In this document: piece by piece, positions 18,033 through 27,184 of the stretch
Numbering within the stretch: position 1 is the first letter of the stretch
Layout: each line of letters begins with the position of its first letter
Origin: Vicinamibacteraceae bacterium
GTDB taxonomy: Bacteria; Acidobacteriota; Thermoanaerobaculia; Multivoradales; Multivoraceae
DNA length: 64,000 nucleotides
NCBI GenBank assembly: GCA_012270995.1
Contig: JAAXHG010000132.1
Location: 102,978-166,977, forward strand
Direction: 5' to 3'
The notes under the pieces: generated by a model
Databases searched by the model: none
Told to the model about the DNA's origin: nothing
The model's input: only the letters and a program-made list of their open reading frames with translations
Position numbers and translations under genes: made by a program

Positions 18033-18785
18033 TCAGCGGCTTCCGGCGGTGGCTGCTCCGCCCTCCACTCGCACCACCGCACCGACGGGCAGCGCCTCGA
18101 CCAGCGCCTCGAGAGCGCGGTCCGCGGCGCCCCGGCTGCGGCTGTCCACCGTCAGCTTGACCCGGTAGTCGCCGTCCATCACCGGATAGCTGCCGATCTC
18201 GACCCCCGCATGGGCGGCAACGACCAGATCGAGCATCTCGGCGATGTCGGTCTCGCGGCACATCGTGTAGACGGCGCGGCTGTAGAACCGCCGGCCGGCA
18301 GCCAACCGGTCCCGCAGCAGGGGCAGTTTCATGCGGAAGATCCGGGGTATCCCCGGCAGGACGTAGACGTTGTCCATCACGACGGAGGGCCAGGGCACCT
18401 CGGGCGTGCTCACCAGGTCGGCGCCCTCCGGCACGTCCGCCATTCGCAGGTGACCCTCCGTACAGCGCTCCCCCACCATCTCGCGGATCTTCGTCACCAG
18501 TTCCGGAGAGCGCACCAGAGGCCGTCCGAAGGCGTGAGCCACCGCCTTGAGCGTGACATCGTCGTGGGTCGGCCCCACGCCGCCGCTCGTGATCACGTAG
18601 TCGAAACGGTGCCGCAGGCGACGGATGTCGGCCGCGATGCCGGCCGCGTCGTCCGGGCAGATGACGACCCGCTCGAGTTCGATGCCGAGACCGAACAGCT
18701 CCCGCGCCAGCAGGGTCAGATTCGCCTCCTCCACCTTGCCGGTGAGGATTTCGTTCCCGATGATCAGGGCCGCTGCCGTCGGCAT
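18033..18785 (-). CDS. CinA-type molybdopterin-binding domain protein
   Basis: 250 residues consisting of one MoCF (MogA/MoaB-like) domain: AALIIGNEILTGKVEEANLT at the N-terminus, DYVITSGGVGPTHDDVTLKA at about 65-84, and PGIPRIFRMKL near 145. It lacks the C-terminal nicotinamide-nucleotide amidase domain of full CinA, so it belongs to the short competence/damage-inducible protein A group, some of which are ADP-ribose/FAD pyrophosphatases. The exact reaction is uncertain. TAAGCT lies 6 nt before the ATG but also contains the stop codon of the upstream hydratase gene. Confidence 0.88.
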   Translation of the reverse strand: MPTAAALIIGNEILTGKVEEANLTLLARELFGLGIELERVVICPDDAAGIAADIRRLRHRFDYVITSGGVGPTHDDVTLKAVAHAFGRPLVRSPELVTKIREMVGERCTEGHLRMADVPEGADLVSTPEVPWPSVVMDNVYVLPGIPRIFRMKLPLLRDRLAAGRRFYSRAVYTMCRETDIAEMLDLVVAAHAGVEIGSYPVMDGDYRVKLTVDSRSRGAADRALEALVEALPVGAVVRVEGGAATAGSR

Positions 18786-18794
18786 CGGCGTAGC

Positions 18795-19586
18795 TTACCG
18801 ACCCGTGAAACGCGGCGACCGGCGCTCCGTCAGGGCCTGCACACCCTCGCGCGCGTCGGCGGTGCGGAAGGTGACTTCCTGCTCCGCGCTCTCCAGGTCG
18901 AGGGCCTCGCCGAGGGAGCGTTCGAAGGTCCCACGCACCGTGCGCTTGGTTGCCTTGACGGCGATCGGGCCAGCCGCTGCGATCTCGAGCGCCAGATCCT
19001 CGACCATCCGGTCGAAGTCCTCGTCGGCCTCGCGGCTGGCGATCCCCCACTCGACCGCCGTCGCCGCGTCGATCAGACGGCCGCTGAAGAGGAGCTCCGC
19101 GGCCCGGGCGGGACCGATCAGCCGGGGCAGCGTCCAGGTCGCGGCCATGCCGGGGTGAATCCCGAGCTTCACGAAGGTCATGCCGATCCGCGCGCCGGCC
19201 TTGATCACCCGCATGTCGCAGCCGAGAGCAAAGCAGAGCCCGGCGCCGATCGCGTGGCCGTTGATGGCGGCGATCGAGGGCGCCTCGAGGTCCCGAACCG
19301 AGAGGTAGAGACGGTAGAAGTTCGCGCCGCCGCCGAGGCCGGGGCCCGCGCCCGGATCCTCGCTGACCTCCTCCTGGATGCTCTTGAGACTGCCGCCGGC
19401 GCTGAAGGCGCGGCCGGCGCCGCGCACGATCACCACGCGTGTCTCTTCGCGCGCGTTGATCTCCGGCACCGCCTGCCGAACTTCCGCTCCCATCGCCGGC
19501 GTCATCGCGTTCAGCCGCGTCGGATCGTTCAGGGTCAACCGTGTGATCGGACCCTGGTGGGACAGCAGGATGTGTTCGTAGTTCAT
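18795..19586 (-). CDS. Enoyl-CoA hydratase/isomerase family protein
   Basis: 263 residues, a normal crotonase length. The oxyanion-hole segments are visible: GAGRAFSAGGSLKS (about 55-68) and INGHAIGAGLCFALGCDMRV (about 107-126). GIHPGMAATWTLPRLIGPA follows, as in the family. A Gly occupies the position of one usual catalytic Glu (HPGMAAT), so the precise reaction (hydratase, isomerase or other) is open. The gene is divergent from nfuA, with about 30 bases between starts, and leads into the cinA-like gene. Confidence 0.88.
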   Translation of the reverse strand: MNYEHILLSHQGPITRLTLNDPTRLNAMTPAMGAEVRQAVPEINAREETRVVIVRGAGRAFSAGGSLKSIQEEVSEDPGAGPGLGGGANFYRLYLSVRDLEAPSIAAINGHAIGAGLCFALGCDMRVIKAGARIGMTFVKLGIHPGMAATWTLPRLIGPARAAELLFSGRLIDAATAVEWGIASREADEDFDRMVEDLALEIAAAGPIAVKATKRTVRGTFERSLGEALDLESAEQEVTFRTADAREGVQALTERRSPRFTGR

Positions 19587-19605
19587 GGAACAGGTGCTCC
19601 TTCGG

Positions 19606-19611
19606 TAAGAT
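19606..19611 (+). promoter_or_regulatory. Candidate -10 box TAAGAT 7 nt before the nfuA start
   Basis: TAAGAT is placed so that transcription would begin at or next to the ATG at 19619. It also overlaps the alternative ATG at 19610, which argues for the downstream start. Confidence 0.4.
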
Positions 19612-19618
19612 GCGGCGC

Positions 19619-20185
19619 ATGCTAACGATCACCGAACTGGCGCAGAAGCAGGTGGCTGAAGCGATGAAGGACGAGGAGCGCGACGATCTCGCTCTCCGGA
19701 TCGCGATCACCGGCCGGACGGGCGGCGGTTTCCGCTACCAGATGGACCTGGTCGGCCTCGACGAGGCTCGGCCCGGCGACGAGATACTGGACACCGAGAC
19801 GTTCAAGGTCTACGTCGACTCCGAGAGCGCCCCGGACCTCGAGGGCGCCACGATCGACTTCGTCACCCGGCTCTCCGAGAGCGGTTTCAAGTTCGACAAC
19901 CCGAACTCGGTCTGGGGCGATGGAGTGGCCGCCGACGTCCAGCGGGTCCTCGATGAACAGATCAACCCGCAAATCGCCGCGCACGGCGGCTTCGTCACCC
20001 TGCTCGAGGTGAAGGAAGAGACCGCCTACATCACGATGGGCGGCGGCTGCCAGGGCTGCGGCATGGCCGACTACACGCTCAAGCAGGGCGTCGAGCAGGC
20101 CATCGTGGAAGCCGTACCGGCCGTGCAGCGCGTCCTCGACACGACGGATCACGCCGCCGGCACGAACCCCTACTACGCGCCGTAG
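19619..20185 (+). CDS. nfuA: NfuA-type Fe-S cluster carrier (HesB-like plus NifU C-terminal domain)
   Basis: 188 residues from MLTITELAQKQVAEAM. A second ATG three codons upstream lies inside a promoter-like box and is less likely. Residues 1-95 form a degenerate A-type (HesB) domain without the usual cysteines, as in NfuA. Residues 105-175 form a NifU-like domain with GGGCQGCGMADYTLKQGVE, whose CxxC holds a bridging [4Fe-4S] cluster in the dimer. The protein delivers clusters to client enzymes. A Fe-S carrier suits a genome with NQR and other Fe-S enzymes. Confidence 0.9.
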   Translation: MLTITELAQKQVAEAMKDEERDDLALRIAITGRTGGGFRYQMDLVGLDEARPGDEILDTETFKVYVDSESAPDLEGATIDFVTRLSESGFKFDNPNSVWGDGVAADVQRVLDEQINPQIAAHGGFVTLLEVKEETAYITMGGGCQGCGMADYTLKQGVEQAIVEAVPAVQRVLDTTDHAAGTNPYYAP

Positions 20186-20219
20186 CCACCGCGACTCCCG
20201 CCGGCAGTGGGACGCGGTT

Positions 20220-20987
20220 CTACTCTTCGGAGAAGGTGCCGCCGGCCGATGGGCCGGCCTCTGCTGCCGCCATCGCGCGGCCGACGCGCCGCAGGGCGGC
20301 CAGGGTCTCCGGCGAATCCTCGATCTCGTTGAGCGCCCGGTGGATCTCGACCGCCGTCCAGCCGGGAAAGGCCCGGCTGCCCGGCGCTTCCACGTAACCC
20401 GATCCGCGATGCAGGAAGATCGTCAGACCGGGACGGCGGCTTCCCGCCGTCCTCGCCGAATCCGGCACCTCCACCCAGACCTCCGGCAGGCCCCAGGCCG
20501 CGTAGTCGTCCAGCTTGCCGGCCCGGCCTCGACGCCCTCGCCGTACATCGGTCGAGTAGTCGACCTCCAGGACGACATCGGGCAACGGATCGCTGCCGAC
20601 CTCGACGTACAGACCGGCGGGACGATCGCGGTCGGGATTCAGGAAGATCGCCTCGTCGGCCCGCAGGACCAGTTCTCTCCGTCCTTCCGAATCGCGTTGC
20701 ACGATGTCAACGGATCCGGCCGACGCGATGACGGCGCCACGCGTCAGGCCGATCGTGTGGACCAGCACGACGAGCCTGCGCGAAGAGTACTCGTGCTGGA
20801 AGCCGAGCGGTTCCCGCAGCACGTTCGCCGTCTGGCTTCTCGCCTCCCAGCACTCCACCCTGCCGTCGAAGCGCTCGTACTCGTCGGCTGACATCGAGAC
20901 CCGCCGACACCCGGCATAGGCGCGCGCGCCGCTTGCGACGCGAGCCTGCTTCGGGATCGAAGGCGGCAACTCGACGCGCACTGTCAT
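20220..20987 (-). CDS. Uma2-family restriction endonuclease-like protein (DUF820)
   Basis: 255 residues from the ATG at 20987; the ORF extension to 21194 overlaps the promoter and neighbouring gene and is rejected. The nuclease core is visible: LPDVVLEVDYSTDVRRG at about 138-154, then KLDDYAAWGLPEVWVEVPD at about 160-178. These are the D...ExD...K..Y...G..E.W pattern of the PD-(D/E)xK Uma2 fold. These genes are widespread, often in many copies, and of unknown role. The box TAGTCT lies 8 nt before the start codon. Confidence 0.88.
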   Translation of the reverse strand: MTVRVELPPSIPKQARVASGARAYAGCRRVSMSADEYERFDGRVECWEARSQTANVLREPLGFQHEYSSRRLVVLVHTIGLTRGAVIASAGSVDIVQRDSEGRRELVLRADEAIFLNPDRDRPAGLYVEVGSDPLPDVVLEVDYSTDVRRGRRGRAGKLDDYAAWGLPEVWVEVPDSARTAGSRRPGLTIFLHRGSGYVEAPGSRAFPGWTAVEIHRALNEIEDSPETLAALRRVGRAMAAAEAGPSAGGTFSEE

Positions 20988-21138
20988 GGCAATGGAGACT
21001 ATCAGCCCGAGGCACCCTCGGAACCGACCGGCGCCGCTGGTATGGCAGGTCCGTGATCGCCGAAGAAGAGGTGCCAGCTGCGGCGCGCAGTCGAGGCGGC
21101 GATGTTCGCCGGCCCTCGATCGGACGGTCCTCGAGGAT

Positions 21139-22116
21139 GTGTCCAGGAAGGTGCCTGATCTGGAGCGGAAGTTCCGGGATCTGCTCGCCCACAACGATGA
21201 CAGGCGAGAAGGAGAAGATCAGGCGGGCGACTCGGGCAACAGAGAGCCGGAGCCGGGCGATCCTGAGGGCGGGTCCGACCTCCGCGCGATGCTCGCTCTG
21301 GTAACCACTCTCTACGCGGAGGCCACCGAAGACCAGAAGCGGGAGGTTGGCGAGAAGCTTGTCCGCGCCCACGAGGCTGCAATGGAGCCCGCCCTCGACT
21401 CCCTGGCCCGACTGCCGGTCTCTTTGCGCGATACTATCGCCTTGGACGCCCTGCACGATCATGCGATCGATCTCGAAAGCCGTCTGGCGGCGTTCCGGAG
21501 CGCCGTTCGCTCCCGGCAGAAAGAACTGCTGCATGAAGGCGCGAACATGCTGCGAAGTTCCGTTCTCGAGGTCGTCGACGAGATCGCCGGGGACACTCGT
21601 AGGGGTCTCGTCGACGTCGAGAAGATAGAACACCTGCGCCGCCTAGCGAAGCGACTCCTCGGTGCCCGGCCCGAGGCCATCCTTCGTCCGCACGCGATGC
21701 TGGAAGCGGATGCGCCCGAGCGAGGAAGGTCGAAGCAGACACCGGAGACATGGGAAGCCGGCACGGTGGACGGCCCCGCGGCCAGGCCGTTGGTCCACTC
21801 CTCTCTGCTTTACGCGAAGGGAAGGCTCGCCGAGTTGAATCGACGGCTCTGGGCCGCGCAGGCGTCGGCTCTGCTGCCGATGGTAGGGGATCGGCAGGCC
21901 GAGCTCGTCCATGAGTTCGGAGGCCAGTTCAAACTTCCTCTCAATCTCTCCGACGACAATGGCCAACCGCGGTCCCTTTCCTCTCTCGACCACGTCGAAC
22001 TCAGGCGCGTTGTTCGTTATCGCGAAGAGCTTCGGGCACCACGGGCTGCCGTGGACGGGCCTGGCCCCTCAATCGCCTGCGGAACAAGCTCGCGCACTAC
22101 GAGCCGCTCGATCTGA
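21139..22116 (+). CDS. Hypothetical protein, 3' end probably frameshifted
   Basis: The frame is open from 20986, but its first 50 codons look non-coding (Arg/Cys-rich) and overlap the start of the divergent Uma2 gene. I therefore prefer the GTG at 21139 (325 residues). The body is helical and acidic (LLAHNDDRREGEDQ, TLYAEATEDQKREVGEKLV, SSVLEVVDEIAGDT) with good codon bias. Near 22020-22070 the coding signal leaves this frame. A different frame then reads LNRLRNKLAHYEPLDL and ends at TGA near 22158, a RNxxAHYEPL pattern seen in HEPN/Abi-like domains. No family is assigned, and the gene may be decayed. Codon use is less GC-rich than its neighbours. Confidence 0.5.
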   Translation: MSRKVPDLERKFRDLLAHNDDRREGEDQAGDSGNREPEPGDPEGGSDLRAMLALVTTLYAEATEDQKREVGEKLVRAHEAAMEPALDSLARLPVSLRDTIALDALHDHAIDLESRLAAFRSAVRSRQKELLHEGANMLRSSVLEVVDEIAGDTRRGLVDVEKIEHLRRLAKRLLGARPEAILRPHAMLEADAPERGRSKQTPETWEAGTVDGPAARPLVHSSLLYAKGRLAELNRRLWAAQASALLPMVGDRQAELVHEFGGQFKLPLNLSDDNGQPRSLSSLDHVELRRVVRYREELRAPRAAVDGPGPSIACGTSSRTTSRSI

Positions 22117-22262
22117 CTACGATTGAGCACTGGAAGTTGCTGAGCGGCCGGCAGTGAGCGCCCGCACATGAGCGGCTCGACGTGCCGCCCTTGGTTGGGG
22201 CAAGAAGGGAGCCGACTCGAAACCTGTCGGGACCGCCCGGTCCGGCCAAGCGCGGAACCGTA

Positions 22263-22291
22263 TTGCCCATCCCCCACCATTGTGGAATAGT
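22263..22291 (+). promoter_or_regulatory. Candidate promoter of the nqr operon
   Basis: TTGCCC (22263-22268), 17 nt, then AATAGT (22286-22291), about 66 nt before the nqrA ATG. This is the only -35/-10-like pair I see in the 240-base gap before nqrA. The same -35 hexamer TTGCCC occurs before rimP. Confidence 0.4.
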
Positions 22292-22357
22292 CCCTCACTG
22301 GCCGAGCGACGCGCTCCGATTCGCCTTCGCTCGCCGGAATAGAGCACGTCACGATCG

Positions 22358-23800
22358 ATGGGCACGCACCGTTTCAGGCGGGGATTGAGCCTGCCCATCT
22401 CGGGCGCTCCGGAGCAGACGGTGGAGGACGCTGCGGCTCCCGCTACCGTCGCGGTCAGCGCCGCCGACTATCCCGGCATGAAGCCGGCGATGCACGTCGG
22501 GCCGGGCGATGCGGTGGGGCGCGGCCAGCTCCTGTTCGAGGACCGCAAGCAGCCGGGCGTTCGCCTCACGTCCCCCGCGGCGGGAACCGTGGCGGCGGTG
22601 AATCGCGGCGCCAAGCGGGCGCTGATCTCGGTCGTGGTGCGCGTGGATCCTTCCGACCAGGCGGGCTCAAGGGGCGCCGGGGTCGGCTTCGCCAGCTACA
22701 CCGGAAGACACCCGAGCGCTCTCTCCCGCGTGGAGGTGCAGGAACTACTGGTCGAGTCGGGAGACTGGGTCGCCCTGCGCGCTCGTCCCTTCGGACGCAC
22801 CGCGGCCGTCGATTCCGTACCGAAATCGATCTTCGTCACCGCGATGAACACGGAGCCGTTCGCACCGGCTGCCGACCGGATCGTCGAAGGGCGCGCGGGC
22901 GATCTGGAGCGAGGGCTCGCCGCACTGGTCCGGCTGACGGACGGACCCGTGTATCTCTGCCGGGCCCCCGGCACCCTCGCCGGTGTCCAGACGAGCGAAC
23001 CGGTGCGGATCGAGGAGTTCGCGGGTCCGCATCCCGCCGGGGCCGCGGGGCTGCACATCCACACCCTCGACCCGGTGAACCGCAACAAGCCCGTCTGGCA
23101 GATCGGACTCCAGGACACCCTCGCCATCGGCCGGCTGTTCGCGACCGGCGAAGCCGACGTCCAACGCGTCGTGGCCCTGGCGGGGCCCCCGGTCGGGAGA
23201 CCCAGACTCCTGCGCACGCGGCTGGGCGCCTCGCTCGCCGACCTGACGCGGGGCGAGATCGCCGTGTCGTTCGAGGGCGCCGAAGGCGCCGACGGAAGGG
23301 GCGCGGAAGCAGTCCCGGACGGCGCGGTACGGGTCATCACCGGTTCGCCGCTCTGCGGGCGCACCGGGATCGGCGAGAAGGCGCCCGCCGATCTCTACGG
23401 CTACCTCGGCCGCTTTCACGACACGGTCTCGATGCTCGAGGACGACCGCGAGCGCCACTTCCTGGGCTGGCTCAAGCCCGGTTTCGGCGCCTTCTCCCGC
23501 GCCCGCGCCTTCGCTTCCTCGCTGCTGCCGCGCCGGTCGTTCGCGATGACCACGACCACGCACGGCTCCCCGCGCGCGATCGTGCCCATCGGCCTCTACG
23601 AGAGCGTCTTTCCGTGGGATCTGCAGCCGACCTTCCTGCTCAAGTCCCTGGTGGCCGGAGACATCGAGCGGGCCGAGGAACTCGGTTGCCTGGAGCTCCT
23701 GGAGGAGGACCTGGCGCTCTGCACCTTCGTCTGCCCCGGCAAGACGGAGTACGGACCGTACCTCCGCGACGCCCTCGAACTGATCGAGAAGGAGGGCTAG
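22358..23800 (+). CDS. nqrA: Na+-translocating NADH:quinone reductase subunit A
   Basis: 480 residues with the usual NqrA start HRFRRGLSLPISGAPEQTVE and a lipoyl/biotinyl-like element GDAVGRGQLLFEDRKQPGV, then LTSPAAGTVAAVNRGAKRA. The C-terminal region has TTTHGSPRAIVPIGLYESVF and FVCPGKTEYGPYLRDALE. NqrA is the large cytoplasmic subunit that contacts the quinone site. It heads a complete nqrABCDEF operon. Its 3' end carries the Shine-Dalgarno GGAGGG for nqrB. Confidence 0.96.
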   Translation: MGTHRFRRGLSLPISGAPEQTVEDAAAPATVAVSAADYPGMKPAMHVGPGDAVGRGQLLFEDRKQPGVRLTSPAAGTVAAVNRGAKRALISVVVRVDPSDQAGSRGAGVGFASYTGRHPSALSRVEVQELLVESGDWVALRARPFGRTAAVDSVPKSIFVTAMNTEPFAPAADRIVEGRAGDLERGLAALVRLTDGPVYLCRAPGTLAGVQTSEPVRIEEFAGPHPAGAAGLHIHTLDPVNRNKPVWQIGLQDTLAIGRLFATGEADVQRVVALAGPPVGRPRLLRTRLGASLADLTRGEIAVSFEGAEGADGRGAEAVPDGAVRVITGSPLCGRTGIGEKAPADLYGYLGRFHDTVSMLEDDRERHFLGWLKPGFGAFSRARAFASSLLPRRSFAMTTTTHGSPRAIVPIGLYESVFPWDLQPTFLLKSLVAGDIERAEELGCLELLEEDLALCTFVCPGKTEYGPYLRDALELIEKEG

Positions 23801-23806
23801 GCGCGA

Positions 23807-25060
23807 ATGAAGCTGCTGCGCCGGATTCTCGACAAGCAGGTCCGCCACTTTGAGCCGGGGGGCCGGTTCGAGCGCTTCTACCCCCTGTACGAAGCGCCGG
23901 ACACCTTCCTGTACACGCCGGGCAAGACGACGGCCGGCGCCGCCCACGTACGCGACGCGCTGGACCTGAAGCGCCTGATGATGACCGTCGTCGTGGCGCT
24001 GGCGCCCTGCGTCCTGATGGCGATGTGGAACACCGGCCGCCAGATCCACGTCGCGGTCGCCGGCGGCGCGGCGCCGCTCTCGAACTGGCGAACCGAAGCG
24101 ATGGAGATGCTCGGACTGACGTTCGACGCTTCCAGCCTGCTCGCCAACACGGTCCACGGCGCGCTGTACTACGTGCCGGTCCTGGTCGTGACCTTCGCCG
24201 TCGGCGGCGCCTGGGAGGGCCTGTTCGCGGTCGTCCGGCGGCACGAGGTGAACGAGGGCTTCCTGGTCACCGGCATGCTCTTCCCCCTGGTGCTGCCGCC
24301 GACCATCCCGCTGTGGCAGGTCGCGGTCGGCATCAGCTTCGGCGTCGTCGTCGGCAAGGAGATCTTCGGCGGCACGGGCTACAACGTCCTGAACCCGGCG
24401 CTCACGGCGCGGGTCTTCCTGTTCTTCGCCTATCCCGCCCAGATATCGGGCGACGCCGTGTGGATCGCGGCCGGCACCTCGGCCGACGGCTACAGCGGCG
24501 CCACCGCGCTCGGCGAGATCGCGGTGCTGGAGCCCGTCGAGGGTTCCGACGCCCCGCTCGACGGACTGACCGCCATCGAGGGCAAGGTCTCCTGGATGCA
24601 GGCCTTCCTGGGCGACATTCCGGGGTCGATGGGCGAGACCTCCGCCCTGGCCTGCCTGATCGGCGCCGTCATCCTGATCGCAACCGGCATCGGCTCCTGG
24701 CGGATCATGGTCGCGGCGACGGCCGGCACGGCGGCGATCTCCGTGCTGCTCAACCTCGTGGCCTCGTCGACCAACGCGATGCTCTCCGTCCCCTTCCACT
24801 GGCACCTCGTGCTCGGCGGCTGGGCGTTCGGCATCGTCTTCATGGCCACGGACCCGGTGAGCGCCGCGCAGACGAACCGGGGACGCTACATCTACGGCTT
24901 CCTGGTCGGCGTGCTGGCCATCCTGATCCGCACGATCAATCCCGCCTTCCCGGAAGGCGTGATGCTCGGCATCCTGTTCATGAACCTGTTTGCGCCCCTG
25001 ATCGACCACTACGTGCTGAAGGCGAACATCAAGCGCCGCCAGGCGCGTTACGCCCAGTAG
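23807..25060 (+). CDS. nqrB: Na+-translocating NADH:quinone reductase subunit B
   Basis: 417 residues with about 8-10 membrane helices. The covalent FMN attachment motif is SGAT in [15 protein letters not shown] (about residues 227-241), where the Thr carries FMN via a phosphoester bond made by ApbE, encoded downstream. [20 protein letters not shown] and [20 protein letters not shown] are family signatures. NqrB forms part of the sodium channel and electron path. It starts 6 bases after nqrA. Confidence 0.97.
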   Translation: MKLLRRILDKQVRHFEPGGRFERFYPLYEAPDTFLYTPGKTTAGAAHVRDALDLKRLMMTVVVALAPCVLMAMWNTGRQIHVAVAGGAAPLSNWRTEAMEMLGLTFDASSLLANTVHGALYYVPVLVVTFAVGGAWEGLFAVVRRHEVNEGFLVTGMLFPLVLPPTIPLWQVAVGISFGVVVGKEIFGGTGYNVLNPALTARVFLFFAYPAQISGDAVWIAAGTSADGYSGATALGEIAVLEPVEGSDAPLDGLTAIEGKVSWMQAFLGDIPGSMGETSALACLIGAVILIATGIGSWRIMVAATAGTAAISVLLNLVASSTNAMLSVPFHWHLVLGGWAFGIVFMATDPVSAAQTNRGRYIYGFLVGVLAILIRTINPAFPEGVMLGILFMNLFAPLIDHYVLKANIKRRQARYAQ

Positions 25061-25086
25061 AATCCACCCGCCCGGCGGAGTTCTCC

Positions 25087-25866
25087 ATGGCAAACCGACA
25101 GGCCACCGGCTACACCCTCCTGTTCGCGACCGCGATCTGCATCGTGTGCGGGATCCTCGTGTCCTCCTTCGCGGTCAGCCTGGAGGATCTCCAGGACGAG
25201 AACATCGCCCTCGACAAGCAAAAGCGGGTCCTGGAGGCCGTGGGCCTGCTCCAGCCCGGCGAGCCGATCGACGAGGCGCAGGTCGCCGAGCGCTTCGCGC
25301 CGATCGAACCGGTGCTCATCGAGCTCGCCTCGGGTGAGGCGGTGGACGGCGACACGGCGACCTTCGACCAGCAGCGCCGCGCCCGGGATCCGGTCACCAG
25401 CACGGAAGCCCCCGAGAACCTGGCCAAGGTCAAACGCGTCCCGGATCGGGCTCTCCTCTACGAGATGCGCGGCGACGCCGGCGACCTCGAGATGATCGTG
25501 CTGCCGATCGAAGGTCTGGGACTCTGGGGCACGCTCTACGGCTTCCTGGCGCTCGATGCCGACACGACGACCGTGCGCGGCATCACCTACTACCAGCACA
25601 AGGAGACGCCGGGCCTGGGCGGCGAAGTGGACAATCCCAGCTGGAAGGACAAGTGGCCCGGACGCAAGGCCTTCGACGACGACGGCGAGGTCAGCCTGGC
25701 GGTGATCAAGGGACCGGCAAGAACCGCCGAGCACGATCCTCACCGCGTCGACGGTCTCGCCGGCGCGACGATCACCAGCAACGGGGTGACGAACATGCTC
25801 GAGTTCTGGCTCGGCGAGAACGGCTTCGAGCCCTATCTCAACCGGATCCGCGCGGAGGCCAACTGA
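25087..25866 (+). CDS. nqrC: Na+-translocating NADH:quinone reductase subunit C
   Basis: 259 residues from the ATG at 25087, with a single N-terminal membrane helix ([20 protein letters not shown]). The soluble part has [15 protein letters not shown] and [19 protein letters not shown]. It ends with the FMN-attachment motif [17 protein letters not shown], where the Thr after Ala is the flavin acceptor. TAGAAT lies 23 nt before the ATG and overlaps the nqrB stop. The stop overlaps the nqrD start by one base. Confidence 0.96.
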   Translation: MANRQATGYTLLFATAICIVCGILVSSFAVSLEDLQDENIALDKQKRVLEAVGLLQPGEPIDEAQVAERFAPIEPVLIELASGEAVDGDTATFDQQRRARDPVTSTEAPENLAKVKRVPDRALLYEMRGDAGDLEMIVLPIEGLGLWGTLYGFLALDADTTTVRGITYYQHKETPGLGGEVDNPSWKDKWPGRKAFDDDGEVSLAVIKGPARTAEHDPHRVDGLAGATITSNGVTNMLEFWLGENGFEPYLNRIRAEAN

Positions 25867-26492
25867 TGGCTGTCAAGAAGAGCGAAGCGGCGCTCGATCC
25901 CCTCTTCAACAACAATCCGATCGCGCTCCAGGTGCTCGGCATCTGCTCGGCGCTGGCGGTGACCACGAAAATGGAGACCTCGGTCGTCATGTGCGCGGCC
26001 GTCATCGGCGTGCTCACCCTGTCCAACCTGACGATCAGCCTGCTCCGGCATCAGATCCCGAACAGCATCCGGATCATCGTCCAGTTGACCGTCATCGCGT
26101 CCCTGGTCATCGTCACCGACCAGATTCTCAAGGCCTACGTGTTCGAGATCAGCAAGCAGCTCTCGGTGTTCGTCGGGCTGATCATCACGAACTGCATCAT
26201 CATGGGGCGGGCCGAAGCCTTCGCGATGCAGAACCCGCCGTCGCTGGCCATCCTCGACGGCATCGGCAACGGCATCGGCTACAGCGCGATCCTGATGGTC
26301 ACGGCGTTCCTGCGCGAGCTGTTCGGTTCCGGGAAGCTCTACGGCTACAGCGTTCTGCCCACGGTTTCCGAAGGCGGCTGGTACCTGCCGAACGGCCTGA
26401 TGCTGCTGTCGCCGGCGGCCTTCTTCATCATCGGCGGACTGATCTGGGCGTTGCGCGTGTACAAGCCCGCCCAGATCGAGATGGACGGGTAA
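25866..26492 (+). CDS. nqrD: Na+-translocating NADH:quinone reductase subunit D
   Basis: 208 residues, about 6 membrane helices. Characteristic segments are [19 protein letters not shown] with its conserved Cys (first half of the inverted pair that, with NqrE, holds an intramembrane iron/Fe-S centre) and [19 protein letters not shown] with the second Cys. Paralogous to NqrE and to RnfE. Confidence 0.97.
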   Translation: MAVKKSEAALDPLFNNNPIALQVLGICSALAVTTKMETSVVMCAAVIGVLTLSNLTISLLRHQIPNSIRIIVQLTVIASLVIVTDQILKAYVFEISKQLSVFVGLIITNCIIMGRAEAFAMQNPPSLAILDGIGNGIGYSAILMVTAFLRELFGSGKLYGYSVLPTVSEGGWYLPNGLMLLSPAAFFIIGGLIWALRVYKPAQIEMDG

Positions 26493-26507
26493 ACGGGAGC
26501 CGGGACG

Positions 26508-27125
26508 ATGTTCGAGGAATACCTGAACCTGGCCGTGAAGGCCATCTTCATCGAGAACATGGCGCTGACCTTCTTCCTGGGCATGTGCTCCTTTCTGGCG
26601 GTGTCGAAGAAGGTGGAGACCGCGGTCGGCCTCGGCCTGGCGGTCATCTTCGTGCTCACCGTCACCGTGCCGGCGAACAACCTGATCCAGACCTACCTCC
26701 TGAACGAAGGCGCCCTCGCCTGGATCAGCCCTGAGTTCGCCGGCGTCGATCTGACCTTCCTGAACCTGCTCTGCTTCATCGGCACGATCGCCGCGATGGT
26801 CCAGCTCGTGGAGATGACGACCGACCGCTTCTTCCCCGCGCTGCATGCCACGCTGGGCATCTTCCTGCCCCTGATCGCGGTGAACTGCGCGATCCTGGGC
26901 GGTTCCCTGTTCATGGTCGAGCGCGACTACGATTTCGGCGAAAGCGTCGTCTTCGGCCTTGGCAACGGCATCGGCTGGTTCCTGGCCGTCGTCGCCCTGG
27001 CGTCCATCCGTGAGCGCCTGCGGTACAGCAACGTGCCCCACGGTCTGCGCGGCCTGGGCATGACCTTCGTCATCACCGGGCTGATGGCGTTCGGCTTCAT
27101 GGCCTTCGGGGGCATCCAGCTATGA
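26508..27125 (+). CDS. nqrE: Na+-translocating NADH:quinone reductase subunit E
   Basis: 205 residues, about 6 membrane helices. [20 protein letters not shown] and [19 protein letters not shown] carry the two conserved Cys that pair with those of NqrD at the intramembrane iron centre. GGGAG is upstream of the ATG. The final 52 bases of the gene (27074-27125) are repeated immediately downstream with two substitutions. Confidence 0.97.
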   Translation: MFEEYLNLAVKAIFIENMALTFFLGMCSFLAVSKKVETAVGLGLAVIFVLTVTVPANNLIQTYLLNEGALAWISPEFAGVDLTFLNLLCFIGTIAAMVQLVEMTTDRFFPALHATLGIFLPLIAVNCAILGGSLFMVERDYDFGESVVFGLGNGIGWFLAVVALASIRERLRYSNVPHGLRGLGMTFVITGLMAFGFMAFGGIQL

Positions 27126-27184
27126 CGCGCGGCACCGGGCTGATGGCGTTCGGCTTCATGGCCTTCCGGGGCATCCAGCTGTGA
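27074..27184 (+). repeat. Tandem duplication of the nqrE 3' end
   Basis: Copy 1 is 27074-27125, copy 2 is 27133-27184, each 52 bases and offset by 59. They differ at two positions by direct comparison (TTCGGG versus TTCCGG, and CTATGA versus CTGTGA). The second substitution creates the GTGA that serves as the nqrF start/stop overlap. Confidence 0.9.
27122..27184 (+). CDS. 20-residue mini-ORF bridging nqrE and nqrF
   Basis: An ATG at 27122 overlaps the nqrE stop (ATGA). The reading [20 protein letters not shown] ends at TGA 27182-27184, which overlaps the GTG of nqrF (GTGA). Its sequence is the duplicated C-terminal tail of NqrE ([16 protein letters not shown]). It probably arose by duplication. 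It may be translated only to pass ribosomes from nqrE to nqrF, since nqrF has no independent strong ribosome-binding site visible. Function as a peptide is unproven. Confidence 0.45.
   Translation: MTRGTGLMAFGFMAFRGIQL

Noticed and set aside
22745..25093. 782-codon minus-strand frame opposite nqrA/nqrB
   Set aside because: Shadow of strongly conserved nqr genes.
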